NCBI GenBank assembly: GCA_023422735.1
Contig: JAFAGL010000291.1
Location: 1 to 15,769 of the forward strand
DNA: 15,769 bases
Direction: 5' to 3'
From: Pseudomonadota bacterium
Lineage (GTDB): Bacteria; Pseudomonadota; Alphaproteobacteria; Rhizobiales; Rhizobiaceae
The position numbers and the translations under genes are program-made. The notes under the pieces were generated by a model. The model was given only the letters and a program-made list of their open reading frames with translations, had not been told where the DNA came from and did no database searches. Shown in pieces: positions 6,663 to 14,354 of this stretch. Numbering within the stretch: position 1 is the first letter of the stretch; the number at the start of each line of letters is the position of its first letter.

Positions 6663-7712
6663 TCAATCCTGCGGCTTGAAAGGCTCCGGCGGGCGGCCCG
6701 AACCCAGGCGATCCAGCATCCAGCCGGGATATTCGGGCGTGAGCTTGCTGATCTCGTCAAGACGCGCCAGATCATCGTGATCCAGTGTCAGATCGACGGC
6801 GGCGAGATTTTGATCCAGTTGGTCCATCCGGCTGGCGCCGACGATCACGCTCATCACAAAAGGTTTGGCCAGAAGATAAGCCAGTGCCACCGTCGCTACA
6901 TCCGACTGGTGCCTGGCTGCAATGTCACGCATGGCTGCCACGATCGGCCAGGCTTTGTCCGTGTCGACAGGCGGGAAGTCGAAATTCTTGCGCCGTCCTT
7001 CTGCACCGTCTGGTGCGCCCGGTCCGTATTTTCCGGACAACAAACCGCCCGCCAAAGGCGACCATACCATCAGGCCGAGCTTTTCTTCGTTTAAAAGCGG
7101 CACGATCTCGCGTTCGAGATCACGCCCGGCGATCGAGTAATAAGCCTGGACCGTTTCAAAGCGCGCATAATCCTTCCGTTCCGAAATGCCGAGCGCCTTG
7201 GCGATGCGCCAGGCCTGCCAGTTGGACACGCCGACATAGCGAACCAGATCGCTTGAAACCAGATCATCGAGTGCACGCAGCGTTTCGTCGATCGGCGTAA
7301 CAGTGTCGGTCCCGTGCAGCTGGAAAAGGTCGATATGATCGAGTTGAAGGCGCTCCAGGCTTTGTTCCACCGAGTCCATGATATGGCCCCGCGAGGAGCC
7401 GCGCTGGTTGGGCTTCTCCCCCATCGGTCCATGCACCTTGGTCGCAAGGACAACATCCTCCCGCGCCACGTCGAGATCGATCAGCGCCTGTCCAAGCAGA
7501 CGCTCGGATTCGCCAAAGGAATAGATATTGGCGGTATCGATGAAATTGACGCCTTTGGAAAGAGCGCGTTCAACGACCTGGTTGACGCCGTCTTGGTCAA
7601 GACCGGCGATCTGGCCCCACATGCCATTCTGGTCGCGCTGGCCGAAGGTCATGGTGCCGAGGCAGATTTCGGAAACGAAAAGGCCGGTGCGGCCCATTTG
7701 ATTATATTTCAT
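6663..7712 (-). CDS. Aldo/keto reductase
   Basis: This is a 349-residue NADPH-dependent oxidoreductase of the aldo/keto reductase superfamily, cytosolic, with a TIM-barrel fold. The catalytic tetrad is complete: D59 (FIDTANIY), Y64, K92 (VLATKVHG) and H133 (DLFQLHGTD). Other family marks are GRTGLFVSEICLGTMTFG near the N-terminus, the YVGVSNWQAW segment, and the cofactor-binding SVIVGASRMDQLDQNL region near the C-terminus. The substrate is not evident. The start at 7712 has AAGGAA at good spacing; the longer open frame to 7880 has no such support. The gene is divergent from the amino-acid-binding protein gene across a 239-base gap in which I found no convincing promoter or operator. Confidence 0.95.
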   Translation of the reverse strand: MKYNQMGRTGLFVSEICLGTMTFGQRDQNGMWGQIAGLDQDGVNQVVERALSKGVNFIDTANIYSFGESERLLGQALIDLDVAREDVVLATKVHGPMGEKPNQRGSSRGHIMDSVEQSLERLQLDHIDLFQLHGTDTVTPIDETLRALDDLVSSDLVRYVGVSNWQAWRIAKALGISERKDYARFETVQAYYSIAGRDLEREIVPLLNEEKLGLMVWSPLAGGLLSGKYGPGAPDGAEGRRKNFDFPPVDTDKAWPIVAAMRDIAARHQSDVATVALAYLLAKPFVMSVIVGASRMDQLDQNLAAVDLTLDHDDLARLDEISKLTPEYPGWMLDRLGSGRPPEPFKPQD

Positions 7713-7951
7713 GGGAAAATTCCTTGCGGTTTTACAACTGGCGAGGATGAAGAAGCGATAACAAAATGACGGTTGGCCGTCCGCATCTAAAGATGGAAGC
7801 GGATTTTGCTTCTGCAAGCGCTCCAACCGCCTTCTGCTGGACGACCCGACTTCGCTGACTGGTCGATTGCATCCCGGCAAGCCTTGGCGTAGCCATCGTG
7901 CCTGGATCGGACTTCAAATCTCCGTTCGCAAAAAACGTAGTGGAGCAGGAA

Positions 7952-9061
7952 ATGCGCAAGATTCTTTTAGCGGGCGTGGCTTTTGCCTCGTCCCTCTCCT
8001 TCATGTCGGCGGCTCAAGCCGATATCACCGTTGGTTTGATTGCCCCGCTCACCGGGCCGGTCGCCGCTTACGGCGCACAGGTGAAAGACGGCGCTGAAAC
8101 CGCAGTGGCCGTAATCAACGCAAATGGCGGCATCAATGGCGAGCAGGTCGTGCTGAAACTGGCCGACGACGCCGGCGATCCGGCACAGGGCGTTTCGGCG
8201 GCCAACAATCTGGTGGCCGATGGTATCAAATTCGTGGTCGGCCCCGTGACGTCGGGTGTCGCGATGGCCGCATCCGATGTGTTCGCCGAAAACGGTGTCG
8301 TGATGGTCACGCCGACGGCCACTGCCCCGGATCTCACCAATCGCGGTCTCACCAATGTGCTGCGCACCTGCGGTCGCGATGACCAGCAGGCTGAAGTCGC
8401 CGCCGATTACGTCCTGAAAAACCTCAAGGACAAGCGCGTCGCGATCGTTCACGACAACGGCACTTACGGCAAGGGCCTGGCGGATGCCTTCAAGACCGGC
8501 ATCAATGAAGGCGGCTTGGAAGAAGTCTTCTACAACGCCCTCACCCCGGGCGAAAAGGATTTCTCTGCCCTCATCGCCCGCTTGAAGTCGGAAAATGTCG
8601 ATGTGATCTATTTCGGTGGCTATCACCCGGAAGGCGGTCTTCTGGCCCGTCAGCTGAAGGATGCTTCGGTCAACGCCACGATCATCGGCGGCGAAGGTCT
8701 GTCCAACACCGAATTCTGGTCGATCGGCAATGAAGCCGCTGCCGGCACCTTGTTCACCAACGCCAGCGACGCGTCCAAGAACCCGGCCTCCGGTGAGGCG
8801 ATCAAGGCGCTTCAGGACAAGAACATCCCGGCCGAAGCCTTCACGCTGAATGCTTACGCTGCGGTAGAGGTTCTGAAGGCCGGAATTGAAAAAGCAGGGA
8901 GTGCCGATGACGCCGAAGCTGTCGCAACGGCATTGAAGGACGGTCAGCCGATCAAGACCGCGATCGGCGATCTGACCTATGGCGAAACCGGCGATCTGTC
9001 TTCGCCGAGCTTCTCATTGTTCAAGTGGGAAGACGGCAAGATCGTTTCTGCCGACGAATAA
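7952..9061 (+). CDS. Branched-chain amino acid-type ABC transporter substrate-binding protein
   Basis: This is a periplasmic binding protein of the LivJ/LivK/BraC type, 369 residues. A clear signal peptide (MRKILLAG start, hydrophobic core, cleavage after A23 in SAAQA, before DITVGLIAPLTGP) exports it. The mature protein shows the usual ligand-site stretches: GPVAAYG (35-41), DDAGDP (72-77), VVGPVTSG (95-102), TPTATAPDLT (120-129) and VHDNGTYGKG. These suggest Leu, Ile, Val or related amino acids as ligand, but this family also binds amides and aromatics, so specificity is not fixed. The start at 7952 is chosen for the signal peptide and for GGAG plus AGGA upstream; the frame is open earlier, to 7898, without support. 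No permease or ATPase gene lies alongside, so it is an orphan binding protein within this window. Confidence 0.93.
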   Translation: MRKILLAGVAFASSLSFMSAAQADITVGLIAPLTGPVAAYGAQVKDGAETAVAVINANGGINGEQVVLKLADDAGDPAQGVSAANNLVADGIKFVVGPVTSGVAMAASDVFAENGVVMVTPTATAPDLTNRGLTNVLRTCGRDDQQAEVAADYVLKNLKDKRVAIVHDNGTYGKGLADAFKTGINEGGLEEVFYNALTPGEKDFSALIARLKSENVDVIYFGGYHPEGGLLARQLKDASVNATIIGGEGLSNTEFWSIGNEAAAGTLFTNASDASKNPASGEAIKALQDKNIPAEAFTLNAYAAVEVLKAGIEKAGSADDAEAVATALKDGQPIKTAIGDLTYGETGDLSSPSFSLFKWEDGKIVSADE

Positions 9062-9067
9062 GCTTCG

Positions 9068-9136
9068 CCAAATCGTGATTTGGGCCGAATCTGTCGGCCC
9101 AAATCACCAAATCGCTTTGCCAAATCATCAAATTGC
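9068..9136. repeat. Clustered CCAAATC short direct repeats
   Basis: CCAAATC occurs four times, at 9068, 9099, 9107 and 9120. A 15-bp unit at 9101-9115 recurs at 9122-9136 with two mismatches (21-bp period). All lie in the 78-base gap between the binding-protein gene and the PLP-homeostasis gene. The array overlaps the hairpin at 9075-9107. Origin unknown; local slippage or remnants of a small repeat element are possible. Confidence 0.6.
9075..9107. terminator. Perfect 14-bp hairpin between convergent genes
   Basis: Arms at 9075-9088 and 9094-9107 are perfect reverse complements and enclose a 5-base loop (ATCTG). The hairpin begins 13 bases after the binding-protein stop and faces the stop of the opposing gene at 9140. 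No T run follows on either strand, so if it ends transcription it is not a textbook intrinsic terminator. It could instead protect mRNA 3' ends from exonucleases. Confidence 0.55.
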
Positions 9137-9139
9137 GGT

Positions 9140-9802
9140 TTATCGAGCACCGAAAATGGCCGAACCGACGCGCACGGACGTCGCGCCAAAGGCGACCGCG
9201 ATCTCGAAATCGCCCGACATGCCCATCGAAAGTCGTTGCAAACCGGCCTCTTTCGCAAGCTTTGCCAGCAACGCAAAATGCGGTCCGGGGTTCTCGCCCG
9301 CTGGCGGAATACACATCAATCCCTCAATCTCCAGCCCGTGAACTTCACGGCAGCGATTGACGAATTCGACCGCTGAAACCGGTGCAATTCCGGCCTTTTG
9401 CGGCTCTGAACCGGTATTGACCTGCACATAAAGCCGAACCGGTTTGCCCTGCTTTTCGATCTCCTTGGCCAACTCCGCCGCGATCTTTTCGCGGTCCACC
9501 GTTTCGATCACATCGAACAAGGCCACCGCATCTTTCGCCTTGTTGGATTGCAACGGCCCGATCAGACGCAGCTCGACATCAGGAAAATCAGTCCTCAAAT
9601 GCGGCCATTTCCCCTGCGCTTCCTGAACCTTGTTTTCTCCAAAAACACGCTGCCCAGCTTCGAGAACGGGACGAATCGCATCGGCTTCAAAAGTCTTGGA
9701 AACCGCAACAAGGCTGGTTTCTCCAGCCCGACGATCGGCCTGAAGTTCGACATCCGCAATGTTGTTCAGAATGGCTTTCAGATTGGCGACAGCGTCCGAC
9801 AT
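9140..9802 (-). CDS. yggS: YggS/PLPBP-family pyridoxal phosphate homeostasis protein
   Basis: This 220-residue cytosolic PLP-binding protein helps keep free pyridoxal phosphate and amino-acid pools in balance; no enzymatic activity is known for the family. The PLP-binding lysine is K36 in SLVAVSKTFEADAI. The family motifs FGENKVQE (54-61), RLIGPLQSNK, VNTGSEPQKAG, GLMCIPP and the C-terminal SMGMSGDFEIAVAFGATSVR phosphate-binding segment are all present. The start at 9802 follows GGAAAG at normal spacing. The frame is open to 10018, but that extension overlaps the leuS start and looks non-coding. It is divergent from leuS, an arrangement I recall from rhizobia. Confidence 0.95.
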   Translation of the reverse strand: MSDAVANLKAILNNIADVELQADRRAGETSLVAVSKTFEADAIRPVLEAGQRVFGENKVQEAQGKWPHLRTDFPDVELRLIGPLQSNKAKDAVALFDVIETVDREKIAAELAKEIEKQGKPVRLYVQVNTGSEPQKAGIAPVSAVEFVNRCREVHGLEIEGLMCIPPAGENPGPHFALLAKLAKEAGLQRLSMGMSGDFEIAVAFGATSVRVGSAIFGAR

Positions 9803-10016
9803 AAACTTTCCGTAAGATCCTTGGCTGGAGCGGTTTGGGCTGGAATGCAGGGCGCCGTCAAGCGATCGCGGCCTGTCGCCTGCTTGGATGGCAACGTCTC
9901 TGACAGCCATCATCGGAACTGCGCGCTGCCTGACCATCCTCGCAAAGCAACAAGAATGGCTTGCAAGATTTGGCTGGCACCTTATTGATGCCGCCGACTG
10001 AACGAAAGACCATTCC

Positions 10017-12617
10017 ATGCCTGTCGAACGCTATAATCCTCGTGCAGCCGAACCCAAATGGCGGGAAGCCTGGGACGCGGCAAAGCTGTTCGAAACGAAG
10101 AACGACGATCCGCGTCCAAAATATTACGTGCTCGAGATGTTCCCCTATCCGTCAGGGCGCATCCATATGGGCCACGTGCGCAACTACACGCTGGGCGACG
10201 TTCTGGCGCGATATCGCAAGGCAAATGGCTTCAACGTTCTGCACCCGATGGGCTGGGACGCCTTCGGCATGCCTGCGGAAAACGCTGCCATGCAGAACAA
10301 GGTTCATCCAAAGGACTGGACCTACAAGAACATCGACACGATGCGCACGCAGCTCAAATCAATGGGCCTGTCGCTCGACTGGTCGCGCGAATTCGCGACC
10401 TGCGATGTTGAGTATTACCATCGCCAGCAGATGCTGTTTGTCGATTTCCATGCCAAGGGTCTCGTTGGGCGCAAGGTTTCCAAGGTCAACTGGGATCCGG
10501 TCGACCAGACGGTGCTTGCCAATGAGCAGGTGATCGACGGCCGGGGTTGGCGTTCCGGCGCGGAAGTCGAGCAGCGCGAACTGGCGCAATGGGTGTTCAA
10601 GATCACCGATTATGCACAGGACCTGCTCGAATCACTGGACGGTCTCGACCAATGGCCGGAAAAAGTCCGCACCATGCAGTCTAACTGGATCGGTAAGTCG
10701 GAAGGACTGTTGATCCGGTGGCCCTTGGCGAGCGGAACGGCACCGGAAGGTGAAACCGAGCTGGAAGTCTATACCACGCGCCCGGATACGATCTTCGGCG
10801 CTTCCTTCATGGCGATTGCCGCTGATCATCCATTGGCGAGAAAGGCAGCACAGTCGGATCCGGCTCTCGCTTCCTTTGCCGAAGAATGCCGGCGCATGGG
10901 CACGTCCGTTGCAACGCTCGAGACGGCGGAAAAGAAGGGCTATGACACGGGCATCCGGGTGGTGCATCCGTTCGATCCCGATTGGACTTTGCCTGTTTAT
11001 GTCGCCAATTTCGTGCTGATGGATTACGGCACAGGCGCCATTTTCGGCTGTCCGTCCGGCGACCAGCGCGATCTGGATTTCGCACGCAAATACGATCTGC
11101 CGGTTGTTCCAGTCGTGATGCCGAAAGACGCCGACGCCGCGAGCTTTGTCATTGGCGACAAGGCCTATGTCGAAGATGGCGTGATGATCAATTCGCGCTT
11201 CCTCGATGGCAAGACACCTGTTGAAGCCTTTGAAGCCGTCGCAGCCAGACTGGGCGAAACTACCATCGGCAACCGCCCGATGAGTGAGCGCAAGGTGAAC
11301 TTCCGCTTGCGCGACTGGGGTATCTCGCGCCAGCGCTATTGGGGCTGTCCGATACCCATGATCCATTGCGAAAGCTGTGGCATCGTTTCTGTTCCCAAAC
11401 CAGATCTGCCAGTCAAGCTGCCTGACGACGTGGATTTCGACACGCCGGGCAACCCGCTTGATCGCCACCCAACCTGGAAACACGTGAAGTGCCCATCCTG
11501 CGGTGGCGAGGCGCGGCGTGAAACCGACACGATGGACACGTTCGTGGACTCGTCCTGGTATTTCACGCGCTTCACCGCGCCGTGGGAAAACGAGCCGACG
11601 GATCGCAAGGCCGCAAACGAGTGGATGCCGGTCGACCAGTATATCGGCGGCATCGAGCACGCGATTTTGCATCTGCTGTATTCGCGCTTCTTCACCCGCG
11701 CCATGCGCGACACCGGCCATGTCGACCTGGCCGAGCCCTTCAAGGGCCTGTTCACGCAAGGCATGGTGGTTCACGAGACCTATAAGGGTCCGAACGGCTG
11801 GGTGACCCCCGCCGAAATCAAGATTTCGGATGTCGATGGCAAGCGCACTGCGACGCTTCTGTCGGATGGCTCCCCGGTCGAGATCGGCTCAATCGAGAAG
11901 ATGTCGAAGTCGAAGAAGAATGTGGTCGACCCCGACGACATCATCGACAGCTACGGCGCCGATACCGCCCGCCTGTTCATGATCAGCGATTCGCCGCCCG
12001 AGCGCGACGTGATCTGGACGGAAGCGGGAGCGGACGCCGCCCATCGCTTCGTGCAGCGCATCTGGCGCCTGGTCGCCGAAGCGGCGGATGCGCTCAAAAC
12101 GCCTTCAGGACCTTCCGAACGCGACCAGGCCCTCGCCAAGATTGCTCACCGTACGCTGAAGCACGTCGGCGAGGACATCGAGAAACTCGCCTTCAACAAG
12201 GCCGTGGCGCGCATTTATGAGCTCGTCAACGCGCTGCAGGCACCATTGACCCAAGCCGGTGAAATCGGTTCAGCAAGTCCCGTCCTCCGCGAAGCTGTCG
12301 ACTTCCTGATCGCCATGATCGCGCCGATGATGCCGCATCTGGCTGAGGAATGCTGGAAAGCGATCGGTGGTCAGGATCTGGTTGCCGCCCGCTCATGGCC
12401 GGTATTCGACCCGTCCAATTTGGTTGACAATGATGTCACACTTCCGATCCAGGTGAATGGCAAGAAGCGTGGTGATTTGACAATTTCACGCGAGGCTGAC
12501 CAATCTGCAATCGAAGCAGCGACGCTCGCTCTGGACTTCGTTCAGAAGGCGCTCGAAGGTCGCCAGCCGAAAAAGGTGATTGTGGTGCCGCAAAGGATCG
12601 TGAATGTCGTTGGCTAA
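10017..12617 (+). CDS. leuS: Leucyl-tRNA synthetase
   Basis: This class I aminoacyl-tRNA synthetase charges tRNA-Leu. At 866 residues it has the usual bacterial length. The HIGH motif appears as H50-M-G-H53 and KMSKS as K628-M-S-K-S632. The CP1 editing domain (about 225-420) contains the TTRPDTIFGASF segment. Cysteine pairs C451/C454 and C492/C495 form a probable zinc knuckle. The anticodon-binding and C-terminal domains complete the protein. The start at 10017 fits the family N-terminus (ERYNPRAAEPKW), though the ribosome-binding site is weak. Upstream, TTGCAA (9961-9966) with a poor -10 near 9984 is the best promoter I could find, and it is not convincing. I saw no T-box or leader peptide. 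The end overlaps lptE by 14 bases, so the two are probably cotranscribed. Confidence 0.98.
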   Translation: MPVERYNPRAAEPKWREAWDAAKLFETKNDDPRPKYYVLEMFPYPSGRIHMGHVRNYTLGDVLARYRKANGFNVLHPMGWDAFGMPAENAAMQNKVHPKDWTYKNIDTMRTQLKSMGLSLDWSREFATCDVEYYHRQQMLFVDFHAKGLVGRKVSKVNWDPVDQTVLANEQVIDGRGWRSGAEVEQRELAQWVFKITDYAQDLLESLDGLDQWPEKVRTMQSNWIGKSEGLLIRWPLASGTAPEGETELEVYTTRPDTIFGASFMAIAADHPLARKAAQSDPALASFAEECRRMGTSVATLETAEKKGYDTGIRVVHPFDPDWTLPVYVANFVLMDYGTGAIFGCPSGDQRDLDFARKYDLPVVPVVMPKDADAASFVIGDKAYVEDGVMINSRFLDGKTPVEAFEAVAARLGETTIGNRPMSERKVNFRLRDWGISRQRYWGCPIPMIHCESCGIVSVPKPDLPVKLPDDVDFDTPGNPLDRHPTWKHVKCPSCGGEARRETDTMDTFVDSSWYFTRFTAPWENEPTDRKAANEWMPVDQYIGGIEHAILHLLYSRFFTRAMRDTGHVDLAEPFKGLFTQGMVVHETYKGPNGWVTPAEIKISDVDGKRTATLLSDGSPVEIGSIEKMSKSKKNVVDPDDIIDSYGADTARLFMISDSPPERDVIWTEAGADAAHRFVQRIWRLVAEAADALKTPSGPSERDQALAKIAHRTLKHVGEDIEKLAFNKAVARIYELVNALQAPLTQAGEIGSASPVLREAVDFLIAMIAPMMPHLAEECWKAIGGQDLVAARSWPVFDPSNLVDNDVTLPIQVNGKKRGDLTISREADQSAIEAATLALDFVQKALEGRQPKKVIVVPQRIVNVVG

Positions 12618-13260
12618 CGATCAGGAGCCTGTCGGGTCGTCCTTTTCATGGATCTCAAGCGTTATTGCCTTCGTGGTGATGGCCGGTCTGGTTGCGGGTT
12701 GCCAAGTTCGCCCCCTTTATGGAAGCGGCGGCACCTTGAGCAGCACTGCGACTGGCGAAGTCACCCCGCTGTCGTCAATCAGCGTCAAAGCCGTGAGTAG
12801 CCGACCCGCTCAGATCGTTCGCAATCAACTTGTGTTTCTTTTAAACGGTGGTGCGGAAGAAAAAACTGCGACACGTTATTCAGTGACCTTGACAGTGACA
12901 TCGTCAACAGCTTCGGCCGCATATGTGCAGGTCACGAGCGAAGATGAACCAACTGCCGGCACGGTGACCATGCGCGCGCGTTACGAGATCACAGATACAC
13001 AGTCCGGGAAGGTGATCCATCGCGGTAACCGTCAGGCTGTGGCTTCCTATGATGTGTCCCGCCAGCGTTTTGCCGCCCAGCGTGCGGAGCGCGACGCGCA
13101 GTTGCGTGCCGGACGCGAAGTCGCCGAATTGGTTCGTCTTTCTATCGCTCAGGACCTTTCGCAGCCCACCGGATTCGGCAACTCTTCGACGCTATCGGCA
13201 CCTATTGAAGAGGTCACACCGGCTCCAGGCGACCAGACTCGTGGACAGGTTGCGAACTAA
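12604..13260 (+). CDS. lptE: LPS-assembly lipoprotein LptE
   Basis: LptE is the outer-membrane lipoprotein that plugs the LptD barrel and helps deliver lipopolysaccharide to the cell surface. The 218-residue product has a hydrophobic segment (17-31) and a good lipobox ending at C33 (LVAGC), followed by RPLYG, the usual opening of mature LptE. The rest is a mixed alpha/beta domain with RYEITDTQSGKVIHRGNRQA and a long helix (about 151-181) rich in A, R and E. The start overlaps the end of leuS by 14 bases and has AAAGGA at good spacing. The last 35 residues are low complexity. In many rhizobia holA follows directly; here it does not. Identification rests on the lipobox, the RPLYG motif and the position after leuS. 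Confidence 0.88.
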   Translation: MSLANDQEPVGSSFSWISSVIAFVVMAGLVAGCQVRPLYGSGGTLSSTATGEVTPLSSISVKAVSSRPAQIVRNQLVFLLNGGAEEKTATRYSVTLTVTSSTASAAYVQVTSEDEPTAGTVTMRARYEITDTQSGKVIHRGNRQAVASYDVSRQRFAAQRAERDAQLRAGREVAELVRLSIAQDLSQPTGFGNSSTLSAPIEEVTPAPGDQTRGQVAN

Positions 13261-13296
13261 GATGTTGGCCACGCATATTAGCGGGGTTGCGGTGAC

Positions 13297-13308
13297 GGTG
13301 ACGTCACC
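13297..13308. promoter_or_regulatory. Palindrome GGTGACGTCACC before the acyltransferase gene
   Basis: This is a perfect 12-bp palindrome. GGTGAC is also tandemly repeated (13291-13302), and ACGTCA recurs 11 bases on (13301, 13312). A TATTAT hexamer follows at 13333-13338, but I cannot find a matching -35. The 96-base gap could hold a promoter for the acyltransferase gene, with this as an operator. Evidence is pattern only. Confidence 0.35.
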
Positions 13309-13356
13309 CGCACGTCATACCTATTGTCGACATATTATCTCATGGAACACGGTGTC

Positions 13357-14250
13357 ATGACGATTCGACCTACGGCCACAACCGGGGTCAGCGGCTTTCC
13401 GGCAGAACTCGTTTCCGCCGACGAACGCCATATCATCGATCGGTTGATTGATGAGCGCACGACCAATTTGTCGCGCCATTTTCTGTGGCCCGTCGCCAAG
13501 CCCATCCTTTTCCGCCTCATGCATTACCATCAGGCGGTCAAAATGGCAGATCAGATCGAAGCTCTGCCAGGTTGGGAGGCCCTCGATTTCATCGGCAAAG
13601 TCTTGCAGCTTGATTTGACGGTCAATGGACTGGAAAACATACCCAAAAGCGGCGGCGTCATTCTTACGCCAAGTCATCCAACCGGAATCGCCGACGGAAT
13701 CGCAGCTTTCGATTTGGTGAAAATGGTGCGCAAGGATATTGCGATCTTCGCCAATAGGGATGCCCAGCGCGTGGCGGCCGGCTTCCGCGATGTGATCATT
13801 CCCGTGGAATGGCGGGCAGGCGAGAAAAGCCATTCCAAAAGCCGGGAAACGCTCGAATTAACAGCCCGCGCCTTCCATGAAAAGCGCGTCGTCGTCCTTT
13901 TTCCGTCGGGTCGGATCGCCTTCTGGAATGAAGGCGAATTGACGGAGCGCCCTTGGCAACCCTCTTTCGTAGCCTTGGCGCGCCGCTACAAATTTCCGGT
14001 CGTACCGGTGAACATTTCGGCGCGTAATTCCGGCTTGTTCTATTTCCTTTCGCGCCATTCCACAGAATTACGGGACATGACGCTGTTCCGCGAATTGCTG
14101 AACAAGAAGGGTATGAAGTTTACCTTCAACGTTGGGAAGGCGATTGAACCCGAGCAGCTCACGGGTGACCCAAACGAGCTCACAGCGCGATTGCAGGAAT
14201 TCACGGTCCACACGCTGAAGAATGATCCAAACGCGATTTTTAGACGCTGA
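13357..14250 (+). CDS. PlsC-like lysophospholipid acyltransferase family protein
   Basis: This is a 297-residue glycerophospholipid-type acyltransferase, probably transferring a fatty acyl chain to a lysophospholipid or related acceptor at the inner membrane. The catalytic block reads SHPTGIADG, with H107 and D113. Five residues separate them instead of the four of classical PlsC, a form I recall from the HPxGGxDG branch of the superfamily. FPSGRIA (183-189) matches the substrate-binding block and VVPVNIS (215-221) the last block. No strong membrane span is evident. Three starts are possible: TTG at 13324, ATG at 13342 and ATG at 13357. I chose 13357 because GGAAC lies about 10 bases upstream, but the choice is uncertain. 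The acceptor is not known. The gene ends at a strong bidirectional terminator. Confidence 0.85.
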   Translation: MTIRPTATTGVSGFPAELVSADERHIIDRLIDERTTNLSRHFLWPVAKPILFRLMHYHQAVKMADQIEALPGWEALDFIGKVLQLDLTVNGLENIPKSGGVILTPSHPTGIADGIAAFDLVKMVRKDIAIFANRDAQRVAAGFRDVIIPVEWRAGEKSHSKSRETLELTARAFHEKRVVVLFPSGRIAFWNEGELTERPWQPSFVALARRYKFPVVPVNISARNSGLFYFLSRHSTELRDMTLFRELLNKKGMKFTFNVGKAIEPEQLTGDPNELTARLQEFTVHTLKNDPNAIFRR

Positions 14251-14254
14251 CCGC

Positions 14255-14269
14255 ACCCGACTTTCGGGT
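14255..14269 (+). terminator. Small hairpin after the acyltransferase gene
   Basis: ACCCGA (14255-14260) and TCGGGT (14264-14269) form a 6-bp stem with a 3-base loop, starting five bases after the stop; only two more Ts follow. It is probably secondary to the stronger terminator at 14302-14333. Confidence 0.3.
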
Positions 14270-14301
14270 TTCAGTGTAAGATCCGGATGGTATTTTCCAA
14301 C

Positions 14302-14333
14302 AAAAAGCCCGGGCGTGGCCGTCCGGGCTTTTT
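14302..14333. terminator. Strong bidirectional intrinsic terminator
   Basis: AAAAAGCCCGG (14302-14312) pairs perfectly with CCGGGCTTTTT (14323-14333), and the 10-base interior can partly pair as well. The A and T tracts give a proper U run on both strands. It lies between the convergent acyltransferase (stop at 14250) and transaldolase (stop at 14355) genes and would serve both. Confidence 0.93.
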
Positions 14334-14354
14334 CTGCTCTTAAAGATCGAAAAA

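Noticed and set aside
7796..7812. GAAGC/GCTTC inverted repeat in the gap between the aldo/keto reductase and binding-protein genes.
   Set aside because: Only five pairs with a 7-base spacer and no nearby promoter-like sequence; too weak to call an operator.
9803..10016. Possible T-box or leader peptide ahead of leuS.
   Set aside because: No leucine-rich short frame, T-box core sequence or terminator hairpin is visible; such control is also not usual for leuS in this group.
9803..10018. N-terminal extension of the PLP-homeostasis protein to 292 residues.
   Set aside because: The extra residues look non-coding, overlap the leuS start, and a good ribosome-binding site precedes the conserved start at 9802.
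10632..11774. A 380-codon minus-strand frame inside leuS.
   Set aside because: leuS is unambiguous on the other strand; this frame has no domain and no start signal.
13324..13356. TTG start at 13324 for the acyltransferase.
   Set aside because: A rare start codon without a ribosome-binding site; the residues it adds are not family-like. The ATG at 13357 has better, though modest, support.
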